Below, one piece after another: positions 16,497-24,795 of a stretch of 64,000 nt of DNA. Under the pieces are notes generated by a model. That model saw only the letters and a list, made by a program, of their open reading frames with translations, ran no database searches and was not told where the DNA came from. The first letter of the stretch is position 1; every line of letters begins with the position of its first letter. The stretch is from Virgibacillus_O xinjiangensis (lineage in GTDB: Bacteria > Bacillota > Bacilli > Bacillales > Amphibacillaceae), in assembly GCF_042643145.1 (NCBI RefSeq), contig NZ_JBHRSA010000042.1, forward strand, positions 1 through 64,000, read 5' to 3'. A program made the position numbers and the translations under genes.

Positions 16497-16798
16497 CACC
16501 TTCACCTCAGTTAACCCTATGCAGATATTTGGTTGTCTCATTCGCGTGTGCTCATCTTTTTATTGCAACTATTTACCCTAGTTATCAGAGATTTATAAAA
16601 ATAAACGGGGTAAATCTATCATTACTGAAAGCCACAGAGAAGTGGAATAGAAATATAGATGACGGTCTTTTCACTAGAAAACTAGGTGGAATAAATTGGA
16701 AACCAATATATGCCCAAAATATCCCAACAAACTACCCATTAATTACGTACTATGTAGGTGAGAGGATATATATCAGGTTTAAAAGGAGACTAACTAGT
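16497..16798. other. Divergent promoter region of ParB-like and AbrB-like genes
   Basis: 300 AT-rich bases with no plausible gene. They must contain both promoters. I see no distinctive operator. Confidence 0.3.
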
Positions 16799-17077
16799 AT
16801 GTTACGATCGACAGGAGTTACGAGAAATGTCGACGATTTGGGCAGAATCGTCATACCGAAGGAAATCAGACGTACCATGGGTATAGAAAATAGAGATCCA
16901 GTTGAATTCCTATTGGAAGATAACTATATAGCTATCCGCAAATTCACCCCGAACAAGGCATGCGTCGTCACAGGCAAAGTCTCGGATGATAATTTCCAGG
17001 TAGGGGATATCTGGTTGAGTGAAGAAGGGGCCGATCTTCTGATGAAGAAGATGGAGAATCGAGCGGAGAAGAAGTAA
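16799..17077 (+). CDS. AbrB-family transition-state regulator
   Basis: 92-residue protein with the AbrB swapped-hairpin DNA-binding domain at residues 1-50: S-T-G-V-T-R-N-V-D-D-L-G-R-I-V-I-P-K-E-I-R-R then R-D-P-V-E-F. The C-terminal half fits the AbrB dimerisation region. AbrB proteins repress post-exponential genes in Bacillaceae. The ATG has AAGGAG upstream. A 60-base near-copy of its codons for the I-P-K-E-I-R-R region is stranded at 24652-24713. It may be AbrB itself or one of its paralogues (Abh, SpoVT-like), so I leave the symbol empty. Confidence 0.85.
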   Translation: MLRSTGVTRNVDDLGRIVIPKEIRRTMGIENRDPVEFLLEDNYIAIRKFTPNKACVVTGKVSDDNFQVGDIWLSEEGADLLMKKMENRAEKK

Positions 17078-17082
17078 GTGGA

Positions 17083-17117
17083 AAGCGACTGCTGGGGTGG
17101 GCAGTCGCTATTTTTTT
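17083..17117 (+). terminator. Terminator of the AbrB-like gene
   Basis: AGCGACTGC and GCAGTCGCT form a 9-bp stem, followed by A and seven T. Confidence 0.85.
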
Positions 17118-17245
17118 GTGGATAATTATTTTAATTGTTAATTCTCCGTAGTCTTTTCGAATGTATACTTTTTCTTCATGTGGAGATACTATGACATGAA
17201 TTTCCTGTTCAAAACCGGAACATGAAAACCTCTATCCATACGATG

Positions 17246-17274
17246 CCTCAGGGTACCAGCCCTGAGGTTTTTTT
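17246..17274 (+). terminator. Orphan terminator, possible small transcript
   Basis: CCTCAGGG and CCCTGAGG pair around a 6-base loop, followed by seven T. No gene on the plus strand ends here; the previous gene already has its own terminator. A short RNA beginning after about 17120 could end at this site. The only frame in between is a 15-codon ATG frame without a ribosome site. Confidence 0.5.
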
Positions 17275-17578
17275 ATTTACTGCCTCTTAAAGGCTCTTTC
17301 GTAAACAAGGTATCCGAAGGTATGGTTTGGGGGGGGGAATAATCGGAAAAAATTGTGATTAGACTTGGAGCTTATTTATATATTTATAATATGTGTTTGG
17401 AAATTGCATGAACCACAAAAGTTAGTTTAATAGGATGAATAATAGGGTATTATTGAAAAGGGAAGATTTCACCCTCGCATGAAGTGGAATATAGGAGCAG
17501 GGCGGTTATCACGTAAATCCTTCCCATTTGAACAAGAAAAACAATTTATAGTTCAGTTATTAATTCAAGGAGAGCGAG
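17275..17578. other. Non-coding stretch before a small coiled-coil gene
   Basis: About 300 AT-rich bases with no supported gene, including a G9 run at about 17329. It probably holds the promoter of the small gene at 17588. Confidence 0.3.
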
Positions 17579-17587
17579 TTGGGGGCA

Positions 17588-17740
17588 ATGGAAAGAGTCA
17601 TCAAAGATTTGGATTTCTATTTGGATGAATTAGAGGACAAGATGGTGAAGTTGGAAGCTGACCTCGATTATTTACAAGCAGAATGCAACGATATGCTCTC
17701 CAGGAAGGAATATGATTCTGAAAAGGATTCCTTTCAATAA
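17588..17740 (+). CDS. Small acidic coiled-coil protein
   Basis: 50 residues, highly charged, with leucines at heptad spacing (D-L-D-F-Y-L-D-E-L-E-D-K-M-V-K-L-E-A-D), so a short coiled coil is likely. AAGGAG lies 6 bases before an in-frame TTG at 17579, so translation may start there and add three residues. It has its own terminator. I do not recognise the family. Its place among AbrB-like genes suggests a small regulator or adaptor, but this is only context. Confidence 0.5.
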   Translation: MERVIKDLDFYLDELEDKMVKLEADLDYLQAECNDMLSRKEYDSEKDSFQ

Positions 17741-17772
17741 ACTTATTGGATCATATATAGTATGAAATCCCA

Positions 17773-17797
17773 AGCCGAGACACCTCTCGGCTTTATT
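17773..17797 (+). terminator. Terminator of the small coiled-coil gene
   Basis: AGCCGAGA and TCTCGGCT pair around CACC, followed by TTATT. Confidence 0.75.
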
Positions 17798-17835
17798 GGA
17801 TATGTTACTGTAATTTTTTGTGGGTGATTATGTAG

Positions 17836-18183
17836 TTATTGTTTTTTCAACATTATTTTTTCACTGTTTATGATATAAAGGGAAAACTTATCGCCTTTCT
17901 TCAATCTTAGGAATCGTTGGATTTCTGTCGGGATCCGTATACCTCCTCTGCTATCCATGATCATTCGATTATCTGCTGTGTTGTCATGATCTAGCTTTTG
18001 GATATACATCTTCCTGGAGTGGCTTCTGAAACTAATGCCTACCTCTTCATGTAATTTTAAACCAAGTATTTCTCTTATCGTTTTTGGACTGGTAATCGTG
18101 TTTCCTATGGTTAATCTACAGGTTAACTGTAATCGCTCTCCATGTTTTCCTTTCTTTAACAAAGGGGAATTCTGATGGTCCAT
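17836..18183 (-). CDS. AbrB-like protein with two possible swapped-hairpin modules
   Basis: 115 residues. The C-terminal 45 (M-D-S-R-G-G-I-R-I-P-T-E-I-Q-R-F-L, K-K-G-D-K-F) are a clear AbrB-type module. Residues about 15-60 (Q-L-T-C-R-L-T-I-G-N-T-I-T-S-P-K-T-I-R-E-I-L-G) have the same strand-helix pattern in weaker form. The ATG at 18183 is preferred because AAGGGAG lies 9-10 bases upstream; a GTG 12 bases earlier is too close to it. It is the second AbrB-type gene within about 1.5 kb. Its target is unknown. Confidence 0.7.
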   Translation of the reverse strand: MDHQNSPLLKKGKHGERLQLTCRLTIGNTITSPKTIREILGLKLHEEVGISFRSHSRKMYIQKLDHDNTADNRMIMDSRGGIRIPTEIQRFLRLKKGDKFSLYIINSEKIMLKKQ

Positions 18184-18320
18184 AGAAACTAACACTCCCT
18201 TATATAATAACTATCCAAATTCCTATACCCATTTCCAATTGGAAATAAACCTCATATTGAGCAAGAAGAGGACCTTTAATAGAAATGGGTCCACTGTAAT
18301 ACCATGCAATAACGGAAAAA

Positions 18321-18352
18321 GGACACTCATCCTATTGGATGGTGTCCTTCTT
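18321..18352 (-). terminator. Terminator of the secreted phosphoesterase gene
   Basis: On the minus strand GGACACCATCC and GGATGAGTGTCC pair, with T5 after the stem. Confidence 0.75.
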
Positions 18353-18363
18353 ATATTATCCCT

Positions 18364-19311
18364 TTAATCTTCAATATTTAACACGCGGTCTGCCTCTCTG
18401 CCATAGCCATCTATTTCTAAACGATCCTTATAAACTTGGACAATGGAATAGGAGTTGGTGTCCTTGGTCTCTACCATTCCTTGCAGTGTTACATAGTGAA
18501 TGCCGTTCTTCATGGCATAGTTGCCAGCATGATTATGTCCATTGAAGTAGGCAACTACATTTCCCGAAGCTTCCAATGCTTCAACGACCTCTTCATCATT
18601 CCATACATTATGATTATTTTCTGGATAAACCGGCTTATGTCCAATTACTACTACTTTTTCATTCGTTTTGGCTGCTTTACTAAGGACTTCCCGCAACCAT
18701 GATAATTGCTCATTGCCCAGACCGCCGTTCCAAGTTTGGGCATTAACCGCTCCGTCTTCGACCAGGGAATCATACATAGCTTCAGCCTGCTTGTACTTTT
18801 CAGAGCCCTCTGGATTTGCGTATAGGCTAAGGTCATTGGTATCAAGTACGACAAAACGCCAGTTCTTGTATTTGAAGTCGTAATACTGATTGGGCATATC
18901 CAGCAAATCTACAACTTCGTCCGTTGTGACAGGGAAGTCGTGATTTCCAAGCACATGATATTTCGGAGCCTCGATCATATTGTAAATTGGCAGCATGGTT
19001 GAAAAACTGGAGAGATTCCGATCGATCAGGTCCCCGGTTTGAACAGTGAAATCAATATCTTGCTCATTGAACGTCTGGGCTGCCTCCATCAACTTGTCCA
19101 CCGAATCCCGGTAATATCGTGTGCCGTTCACTTCACAATCACAATATTGTGCATCTGGTACCAGTCCGAACTCAATTTTAGGTTTTTCTCCACTATTAGC
19201 CAATACAGACCCGCCCGGTATAAGGGCAGCAAGTACCATTGCAAGTAAAATAGCAGCACTGCCCTCCTTCAACTTACTCCATAGGCGTTTGCTTCTTCTC
19301 ATACGAAACAT
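18364..19311 (-). CDS. Secreted metallophosphoesterase, ADP-ribose/CDP-alcohol pyrophosphatase type
   Basis: 315 residues. Residues 1-40 form an arginine-rich signal peptide with a hydrophobic core ending A-L-I-P-G-G-S-V-L-A. Calcineurin-type metal motifs follow in order: P-D-A-Q-Y, G-D-L-I-D-R, G-N-H-D, G-H-K-P and G-H-N-H-A-G. The D-x-Q first motif resembles Mn-dependent ADP-ribose/CDP-alcohol diphosphatases. The enzyme would release phosphate from nucleotide or lipid-head-group esters outside the cell. It is transcribed away from another secreted phosphoesterase, and the shared region carries PhoP-box-like repeats. Confidence 0.8.
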   Translation of the reverse strand: MFRMRRSKRLWSKLKEGSAAILLAMVLAALIPGGSVLANSGEKPKIEFGLVPDAQYCDCEVNGTRYYRDSVDKLMEAAQTFNEQDIDFTVQTGDLIDRNLSSFSTMLPIYNMIEAPKYHVLGNHDFPVTTDEVVDLLDMPNQYYDFKYKNWRFVVLDTNDLSLYANPEGSEKYKQAEAMYDSLVEDGAVNAQTWNGGLGNEQLSWLREVLSKAAKTNEKVVVIGHKPVYPENNHNVWNDEEVVEALEASGNVVAYFNGHNHAGNYAMKNGIHYVTLQGMVETKDTNSYSIVQVYKDRLEIDGYGREADRVLNIED

Positions 19312-19398
19312 GATAGATTTCCCCTTTCCTTTGTCCCTGACAAGATGTAGTGGTAAGTCTCTTTCAGTATAGCTGATGAATTGCAGCCATCCATTTAG

Positions 19399-19435
19399 TT
19401 AACCGAATGTTTAACTTGATTTAAGAAACTTAAAA
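19399..19435 (+). promoter_or_regulatory. PhoP-box-like repeats between divergent phosphoesterase genes
   Basis: TTAACC, TTTAAC and TTAAGA start at 19399, 19410 and 19421 (11-bp steps), with a weaker fourth at about 19431. The Bacillus PhoP box consists of TT(A/C/T)A(C/T)A-like hexamers at 11-bp steps. Both flanking genes encode secreted phosphoesterases, which fits phosphate-starvation control. Confidence 0.5.
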
Positions 19436-19535
19436 AATAACTGATCATAATTAATTTACTGTTTACAATCCATCAACATCCTTTAAACAAACTTCTATTA
19501 CACTATGAAATAGAGTCTAGGAAAGGAGTGAGGAA

Positions 19536-20375
19536 ATGAAACGTATCTATCTATTACTATCTGTGCTGATTGCTATGGTTTTTTTGGGTTCGCATGCGGT
19601 TGGTGCTCAAAAGGCTGATCATTCAAGGGGTACTACGGAGAAGGTAAAGGTCATGTCTTACAATATGCACCATGCTGTAGGCGAAGATAATAGGCTGGAT
19701 TTGGAGAGGATTGCAGAGGTGATTGAGGATGCTGATGCCGATATCATCGGTTTGCAGGAAGTCGATCATCACTGGTCTGCTCGAAGTGATTTCAAAGATC
19801 AGGCAAAATTATTAGCAGATCGTCTTGACATGTTTTATACATATGCAGCCAATTTGGATGTTGAGCCCGCGGAGGAAGGAGAACCACGGAGGCAATACGG
19901 GACAGCTATATTGAGCAAATATCCTATATTGACTTCCGAAAACTATCCTCTTACAAGACTGGGAAATACGGAACAACGAGGGTTGCTGGAAGCAGTTATT
20001 AATGTGAAGGGCAACCATGTTCATGTATTCAATACGCACTTGGCTTTGACCCCTGAAGAACGTGAGCTCCAAATCCAAGAGGTTGTGGATATTGCTGAAC
20101 AGTCAAAAGGCCCACAAGTAATCATGGGGGATTTGAACGCTATTCCAGAAAGCGATGAAATGGTGCCAATGTATGCGCATTATAAAGATGCTTTCAGTGG
20201 GCAGGACGATGCCTATACCTACTCAGCAGCAAATCCGACCAAGAGAATTGATTACATTTTCACTTCGGAGGATCTAGGGGTACAGAACAGCCGTGTCATT
20301 GATACATTGGCGTCCGACCATCTGCCGATTACCACCGAAATTCTGCTGGATGGCCCCTATACTTATTATAGGTAA
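19536..20375 (+). CDS. Secreted endonuclease/exonuclease/phosphatase-family hydrolase
   Basis: 279 residues with a signal peptide (M-K-R-I-Y-L-L-L, cleavage near V-G-A-Q at about 24). The mature part is a DNase I-like fold: S-Y-N-M-H, L-Q-E-V-D near residue 75, N-T-H-L, G-D-L-N-A, R-I-D-Y-I-F and S-D-H-L-P. All expected catalytic Asn, Glu, Asp and His residues are present. Members hydrolyse phosphodiesters of nucleic acids, inositol phosphates or sphingomyelin. The ATG follows GGAAAGGAGTGAGG. The phosphatase neighbourhood suggests phosphate scavenging; the exact substrate is open. Confidence 0.85.
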   Translation: MKRIYLLLSVLIAMVFLGSHAVGAQKADHSRGTTEKVKVMSYNMHHAVGEDNRLDLERIAEVIEDADADIIGLQEVDHHWSARSDFKDQAKLLADRLDMFYTYAANLDVEPAEEGEPRRQYGTAILSKYPILTSENYPLTRLGNTEQRGLLEAVINVKGNHVHVFNTHLALTPEERELQIQEVVDIAEQSKGPQVIMGDLNAIPESDEMVPMYAHYKDAFSGQDDAYTYSAANPTKRIDYIFTSEDLGVQNSRVIDTLASDHLPITTEILLDGPYTYYR

Positions 20376-20459
20376 TAAGTAGAACCAGGAAAAAAAGCAT
20401 ACAACACTACAATGAAACAGATGAGAAATTAAGGTCAAGTTCAAGGAGGATACCTATCA

Positions 20460-21575
20460 ATGCCTAAATCAGCAACATCCACATCTATAGCAGCAATTAT
20501 CTGTACCATCATGATCGCTACTGTTCTTATTGTTGGTAACAATCCCAACTCAACAGTTCAGGGGAAAACCAATGAAAATGAAAAGCTTCAGTTTAATTCC
20601 GATGGAAAGTACAAAATCGTACAGTTCAACGATATGCAAGATGATGAGGATATTGACCCTCGTACGGTTGAATTGATGGAAACTGTCCTTGATGATAAGG
20701 AACCTGATTTAGCGATACTTAATGGCGACATGACAAACGGTGATATGGAAACTACCGAAGAAGTAAAGCAAGCCATAGATAATATCGCCCAGCCTATGGA
20801 AGAGCGGGGTGTAAAATGGGCGGTGACATTTGGTAACCATGATGAAGATCATACCGATAAGACAGGACTGGATGAAGAAGATCTGTTGGAAATTTATATG
20901 TCCTATGAGCATAATGTCAATAAACCAGAAGGGAAGGATATCACTGGAACTGGAAATGCCAATTTGGTAATCAAGAATTCACAGAATAACAGGGCGGCAT
21001 TTAACGTTTGGTTGTTTGATAGCGGAAGGTATGCACCAGAGGAAATTGCCAACCAGGATTTTGAAGGATACCAGACGTGGGACTGGATTCGTGAAGATCA
21101 AGTGCAATGGTATGTGGAAACCTCGGAAAAGTTGGAGCAGACCACTGGGCAAAAAGTACCTTCACTCGCGTTCATGCACATTCCACTGCCGGAATTTGAA
21201 TACATGTGGTATGCGAGTCCTTATCAAGGAACGGAAGAAAGTCATGAAAGAGCTGTAGATAAACATCAGATTTCAGGAGAGAAGAACGAATGTGTATGTA
21301 CTGGACCATTTAACAGCGGACTTTTTGCAGCCATGCTGGAAAGAGGGGACGTGGAAGGTGTCTTCTCTGGCCATGATCATATCAACACATACATGGGTGA
21401 TTATTATGGAATAAAGCTCGGCTATGCAGGAAGTGCAGGGTTTGGAGCTTACGGACTTGGTGGAGAGGAGAATAACCGGTTGCGTGGTGCCCGGGTGTTC
21501 AGCCTGGATGAAAACGAAAAAGACATAGTTGTTGATAGTGAAATGGTTTTTGCTGAAGATTATGGGATTCATTAA
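20460..21575 (+). CDS. Secreted metallophosphoesterase
   Basis: 371 residues with an N-terminal hydrophobic segment (I-A-A-I-I-C-T-I-M-I-A-T-V-L) acting as a signal or anchor. Calcineurin-type motifs: F-N-D-M-Q, N-G-D-M-T-N-G, F-G-N-H-D-E-D, F-M-H-I-P and S-G-H-D-H-I-N. The D-x-Q first motif again suggests a purple-acid-phosphatase-like subfamily. A cysteine pair in N-E-C-V-C-T-G lies near residue 280. AAGGAGG sits 10 bases before the ATG, and the gene follows the EEP hydrolase by 84 bases, probably in the same operon. Confidence 0.85.
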   Translation: MPKSATSTSIAAIICTIMIATVLIVGNNPNSTVQGKTNENEKLQFNSDGKYKIVQFNDMQDDEDIDPRTVELMETVLDDKEPDLAILNGDMTNGDMETTEEVKQAIDNIAQPMEERGVKWAVTFGNHDEDHTDKTGLDEEDLLEIYMSYEHNVNKPEGKDITGTGNANLVIKNSQNNRAAFNVWLFDSGRYAPEEIANQDFEGYQTWDWIREDQVQWYVETSEKLEQTTGQKVPSLAFMHIPLPEFEYMWYASPYQGTEESHERAVDKHQISGEKNECVCTGPFNSGLFAAMLERGDVEGVFSGHDHINTYMGDYYGIKLGYAGSAGFGAYGLGGEENNRLRGARVFSLDENEKDIVVDSEMVFAEDYGIH

Positions 21576-21713
21576 TAGAAAGAAAAAGGGATGGCCTCTG
21601 GTATAGAACTGGTGGTCATCTCTTTTATGGCAATAAGTGTTCCTTTATTGAGTAGTTATTGCAGTCATTATTATAGAACTTATCTCAAACCATATCAGGA
21701 AGGTGGTTCTGTA

Positions 21714-22567
21714 ATGGAAGTAGTACCAACAAGAACGTACATAAAAAGAAGAAGCAATGGTCGAATCAACATCAAATCAGGAAGCAAAGCGGAACATACG
21801 ATGCGGTGGACGATTATTCTGCTGGTTGTTTTAACCATCATGTCCTTTGGATTTTTTGACTACACCGGGCTGAACTTGATCAACCCATAACAGAAACGGC
21901 TTATAATTTGAAGGTCATGTTTTTTGAACCTGGGTTGAGTCATTTTGGCTGGGGTGAAGCTTTATATCAAGTGGGTATTACACTCGGTCTAGCTGTTTTA
22001 TCGACCGGGTTCGGAGCAGTTATTGCATTTTTTCTGTCTTTGCTGGCGGCAACCAATTTATCGAAAGGATGGATCTCCAAGACGATACGGGTAATGGTAG
22101 CTTTGATCCGGGCGGTTCCAACCATATTATGGGTGTTGATCTTTGCGATTGCAGCAGGCTTGGGAAGTGAAGCGGCAATACTTGGCATGTTGTTCCATTC
22201 CGTTGCCTACTTGGTAAAGGCATTCTCTGAGGCTTTTGAAGAAGTCGACACTGGGATTATTGAAGCATTACGGGCCACGGGTTCCAAATGGTGGCATATA
22301 GTTACACATGCTGTACTTCCATCCACTTTTACATATTTACTGTCATGGACATTCTTGCGGTTTGAAATCAACTTTTCGGTAGCAGTAGCAATGGGTGCTG
22401 CAGCAGGTGCGGGCGGCATTGGATTCGAACTCTTCATGGCATCAGGATTTTATTTCGATTTAAGTGAAGTAGGATTCATCACCTATGCAATTCTAGCAAT
22501 CGCCATTCTTTTAGAAGTGTTTTCGACTCGCTTGAAAAGGCGTTATTTTCCCGCCCAGGGTGCGTGA
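21714..22567 (+). pseudogene. phnE: phnE-like phosphonate permease with a single-base frameshift
   Basis: Two overlapping frames together give one PhnE-type ABC permease. The ATG at 21714 (GAAGGTGG upstream) opens 58 codons ending in a helix and a stop at 21888-21890. From about 21887 the other frame continues I-T-E-T-A-Y-N-L-K and runs to 22567 through the permease core (T-L-G-L-A-V-L-S-T-G-F-G-A, L-L-A-A-T-N, R-A-V-P-T-I-L-W, and the E-A-L-R-A-T-G-S-K-W-W-H coupling loop). One extra base near AACCC at 21882-21886 would join them into about 284 residues. No phnC or phnD is adjacent. Either a disabled gene or a base-call error. Confidence 0.75.
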
Positions 22568-22614
22568 GTTTTATAGTCTTTGCCATTCTCTCGACTAAAA
22601 GGAAGGATGTAAAG

Positions 22615-24270
22615 ATGAAAGCAACTAAATTCGTTTTTATTATGATAATGGTTTTCAGTTTGTTTTTTTCTCAAGGGTCCAACTTTGCAAAGGCAGAGGC
22701 CAGCTCGTCAGCTTTTAAAATTGCTATCCTGCCCGACACCCAGAACTTAGCAATGAACCATCCGGATATCTTCCGCTCCCAAACACAGTGGATTGCCGAC
22801 AATCGGGAGGAGCAGAATATCAAGTTTGTCACTCATGTGGGGGACATCGTAAACAACAACAACAACCCCCAGTGGGAGGTTGCTTCTGACGCGATGCGAA
22901 CTTTGGATGGTGTTGTTCCATATACCGTTTTACCTGGAAATCATGATATGGGGACGAACGGTTCAGCAAACACACGAGATACGACTTTATATAACACCAA
23001 TTTTCCGGTCAGCGATTTTTCCGAGAATGAAACTTTTGGAGGTGTTTATCCGGCGGAACCTGACAAATATGATAATAATTATCATACGTTCCACGCTGGA
23101 GGAACGGACTGGTTAGTACTATCGCTGGAATTTGGACCAAGAGATCCTGTGTTGGATTGGGCGAACGAGGTGGTGTCCTCTCACCCCGATCACCGTGTAA
23201 TCGTCGTAACGCATAGCTATATGTTTTCTGATGAGACGCGCCATCATTCAGGGCATGCTTGGAATCCACATAATTACGGTGTAGCTTCAGAACCGGGTGG
23301 GGTTAATGACGGGGAAGAAATGTGGCAGAACTTCGTCAAGCTACATCCGAATATCTCCATGGTGCTCAGTGGCCATGTGTTGAATGACGGACAAGGTCGT
23401 CGGGTATCTGTAGGAGACTATGGAAATAAGGTCTATCAAATGCTGGCTAACTATCAGATGCAAGAAAATGGAGGAAACGGTTTTCTGCGTCTTCTGGAAA
23501 TCGACCCAGAAAAAGGGACGGTGAAAGCAACCAGCTACTCACCTTATTTAGATGAGTACAAAACGGACTGGCAAAATGAATTTCTGTATACAAACGTCGA
23601 TCTAGACACACCAGACTCAGATGTTACACCTCCCAAATATCTCTTGAAAGAGGACTTTGATGGGGAGCAAGAATCCTTTTGTAAAAGTGGGAATAACAAA
23701 TTCAAATGTGGGGATGGCGGGCTGATGGCAGACTGGTCAGTTGTGGATGAGGGGTCGATTGCCGCACCATCCGATTGGTCAGTAGTGAGAGGGGAACTAG
23801 TACAGTCTTCCAACATCTATGGTCCGGATGTTTCTGCTGTGGAAAACCGGAAGGGCACCTTTGCATACTACGATAAGGCTCAGGCAATCAATTCTTGGAA
23901 AGATTATACGTTTTCCACTACATTACGTTCCGGAGATAATGACGGAATTGGTCTTATGTTCCGCTATCAGGACCCCGATAACTACTATAAACTGGATTTG
24001 GATGAGGAGAGGAATTTCATCAAGCTGTTCAAAGTCGTTGACGGAGTGGAGACTACACTGGCACAAGTGGATGATCCAGGATATACCATAGGCGCCAATT
24101 TTGAATGGAAAATAAAGGTCAGCGGCAATCAGATCCAGGCATTCAAGGACGGAATCGATATATTTGGAGGGCCCATTATGGATGATTCCCATTCGACTGG
24201 TACGGTAGCTCTATATTCTTGGGGAAATCCGAATAGCTACTTCGATGGTATACGAGTGACAAAAGAATAA
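22615..24270 (+). CDS. Secreted metallophosphoesterase with C-terminal LamG-like domain
   Basis: 551 residues with a signal peptide (M-K-A-T-K-F-V-F-I-M-I-M, cleavage near A-K-A-E-A). The catalytic domain (about 35-340) has L-P-D-T-Q, H-V-G-D-I-V-N-N, P-G-N-H-D-M-G, V-T-H-S-Y and S-G-H-V. A linker rich in D, T and P follows. Then comes a beta-sandwich of about 190 residues (D-F-D-G-E-Q, W-K-D-Y-T-F-S-T-T-L, D-G-I-G-L-M-F-R-Y-Q-D, Y-F-D-G-I-R-V) resembling LamG/concanavalin-like modules that bind glycans. AAGGAAGG lies 8 bases before the ATG at 22615. It is the fourth phosphoesterase in this cluster. Confidence 0.85.
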   Translation: MKATKFVFIMIMVFSLFFSQGSNFAKAEASSSAFKIAILPDTQNLAMNHPDIFRSQTQWIADNREEQNIKFVTHVGDIVNNNNNPQWEVASDAMRTLDGVVPYTVLPGNHDMGTNGSANTRDTTLYNTNFPVSDFSENETFGGVYPAEPDKYDNNYHTFHAGGTDWLVLSLEFGPRDPVLDWANEVVSSHPDHRVIVVTHSYMFSDETRHHSGHAWNPHNYGVASEPGGVNDGEEMWQNFVKLHPNISMVLSGHVLNDGQGRRVSVGDYGNKVYQMLANYQMQENGGNGFLRLLEIDPEKGTVKATSYSPYLDEYKTDWQNEFLYTNVDLDTPDSDVTPPKYLLKEDFDGEQESFCKSGNNKFKCGDGGLMADWSVVDEGSIAAPSDWSVVRGELVQSSNIYGPDVSAVENRKGTFAYYDKAQAINSWKDYTFSTTLRSGDNDGIGLMFRYQDPDNYYKLDLDEERNFIKLFKVVDGVETTLAQVDDPGYTIGANFEWKIKVSGNQIQAFKDGIDIFGGPIMDDSHSTGTVALYSWGNPNSYFDGIRVTKE

Positions 24271-24396
24271 AAAGTGTGGCGAAGATTTCCAGAGTAAGAT
24301 TAGAAGAAACTCGGGTTTCCAAGTCTCTGTAAAGATAAATCTGTAGGACTTTCAGGCTTTCTCTCTTCATTTGATAAAAGGTAATGCAACTATTTA

Positions 24397-24660
24397 TTAA
24401 TGGATGACTGTTCTATAGGGGAATCTGTATAACCGGAAACAGTAAGACTTATGGCCGTATGGTATTAGACACTGTGCGGCCATTTGCATTCTGAGGTACT
24501 CCCACGAAAACAACTGCAATATAAGAAGATGAGTTAATAGTTTGTGCAAAGAATCAGGAATGAGCGGCAGGGGTATTTCAACCTGGGCTGAAATGGCTGT
24601 GATGGCAGCAAAAATGGCACAGTTGAGAAGCGTCCGCAGTCTTCTGCTCAGAATCGTCAT
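24397..24660 (-). pseudogene. Remnant of a BioY-type biotin transporter subunit
   Basis: The first 40 codons (R-T-L-L-N-C-A-I-F-A-A-I-T-A-I-S-A-Q-V-E-I-P-L-P-L) follow the BioY N-terminus closely. After that the helical pattern is damaged and the frame ends after 87 codons, less than half of BioY's length. No ribosome site precedes the ATG. A decayed bioY is the best reading. Confidence 0.4.
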
Positions 24661-24713
24661 CCCGAAAGGAAATCAGACGCACCATGGGTATAGAAAATAG
24701 AGATCCAGTTAGT
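24652..24713 (+). pseudogene. Stranded fragment of an abrB-like gene
   Basis: Sequence from AGAATCGTCATCCCGAAAGG to GATCCAGTT repeats 16846-16902 of the AbrB-like gene almost base for base, including ACCATGGGTATAGAAAATAG exactly. It carries a one-base insertion (GAAAGG for GAAGG) that breaks the frame. Neither end of the gene is present. Confidence 0.8.
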
Positions 24714-24795
24714 TGACAAGCTGCTAAAACTGCATTTAACTAAGAGAAGATAAGGTGTTTTAGGAAGAGATACTATAATCATTGGGGGAACAAAG

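Larger units (their letters stand above)
24271..24795. other. Gene-poor region with relics of bioY and abrB
   Basis: Some 525 bases between the phosphoesterase and LacI genes. They contain a minus-strand bioY-like remnant and a short abrB-like fragment. TATAAT at about 24773 lies 20 bases before the lacI-type start and is its likely -10 box. Confidence 0.4.

Noticed and set aside
16490..16798. Long N-terminal extension of the AbrB-like protein
   Set aside because: No ribosome site, low protein quality, and a standard AbrB start with AAGGAG exists at 16799.
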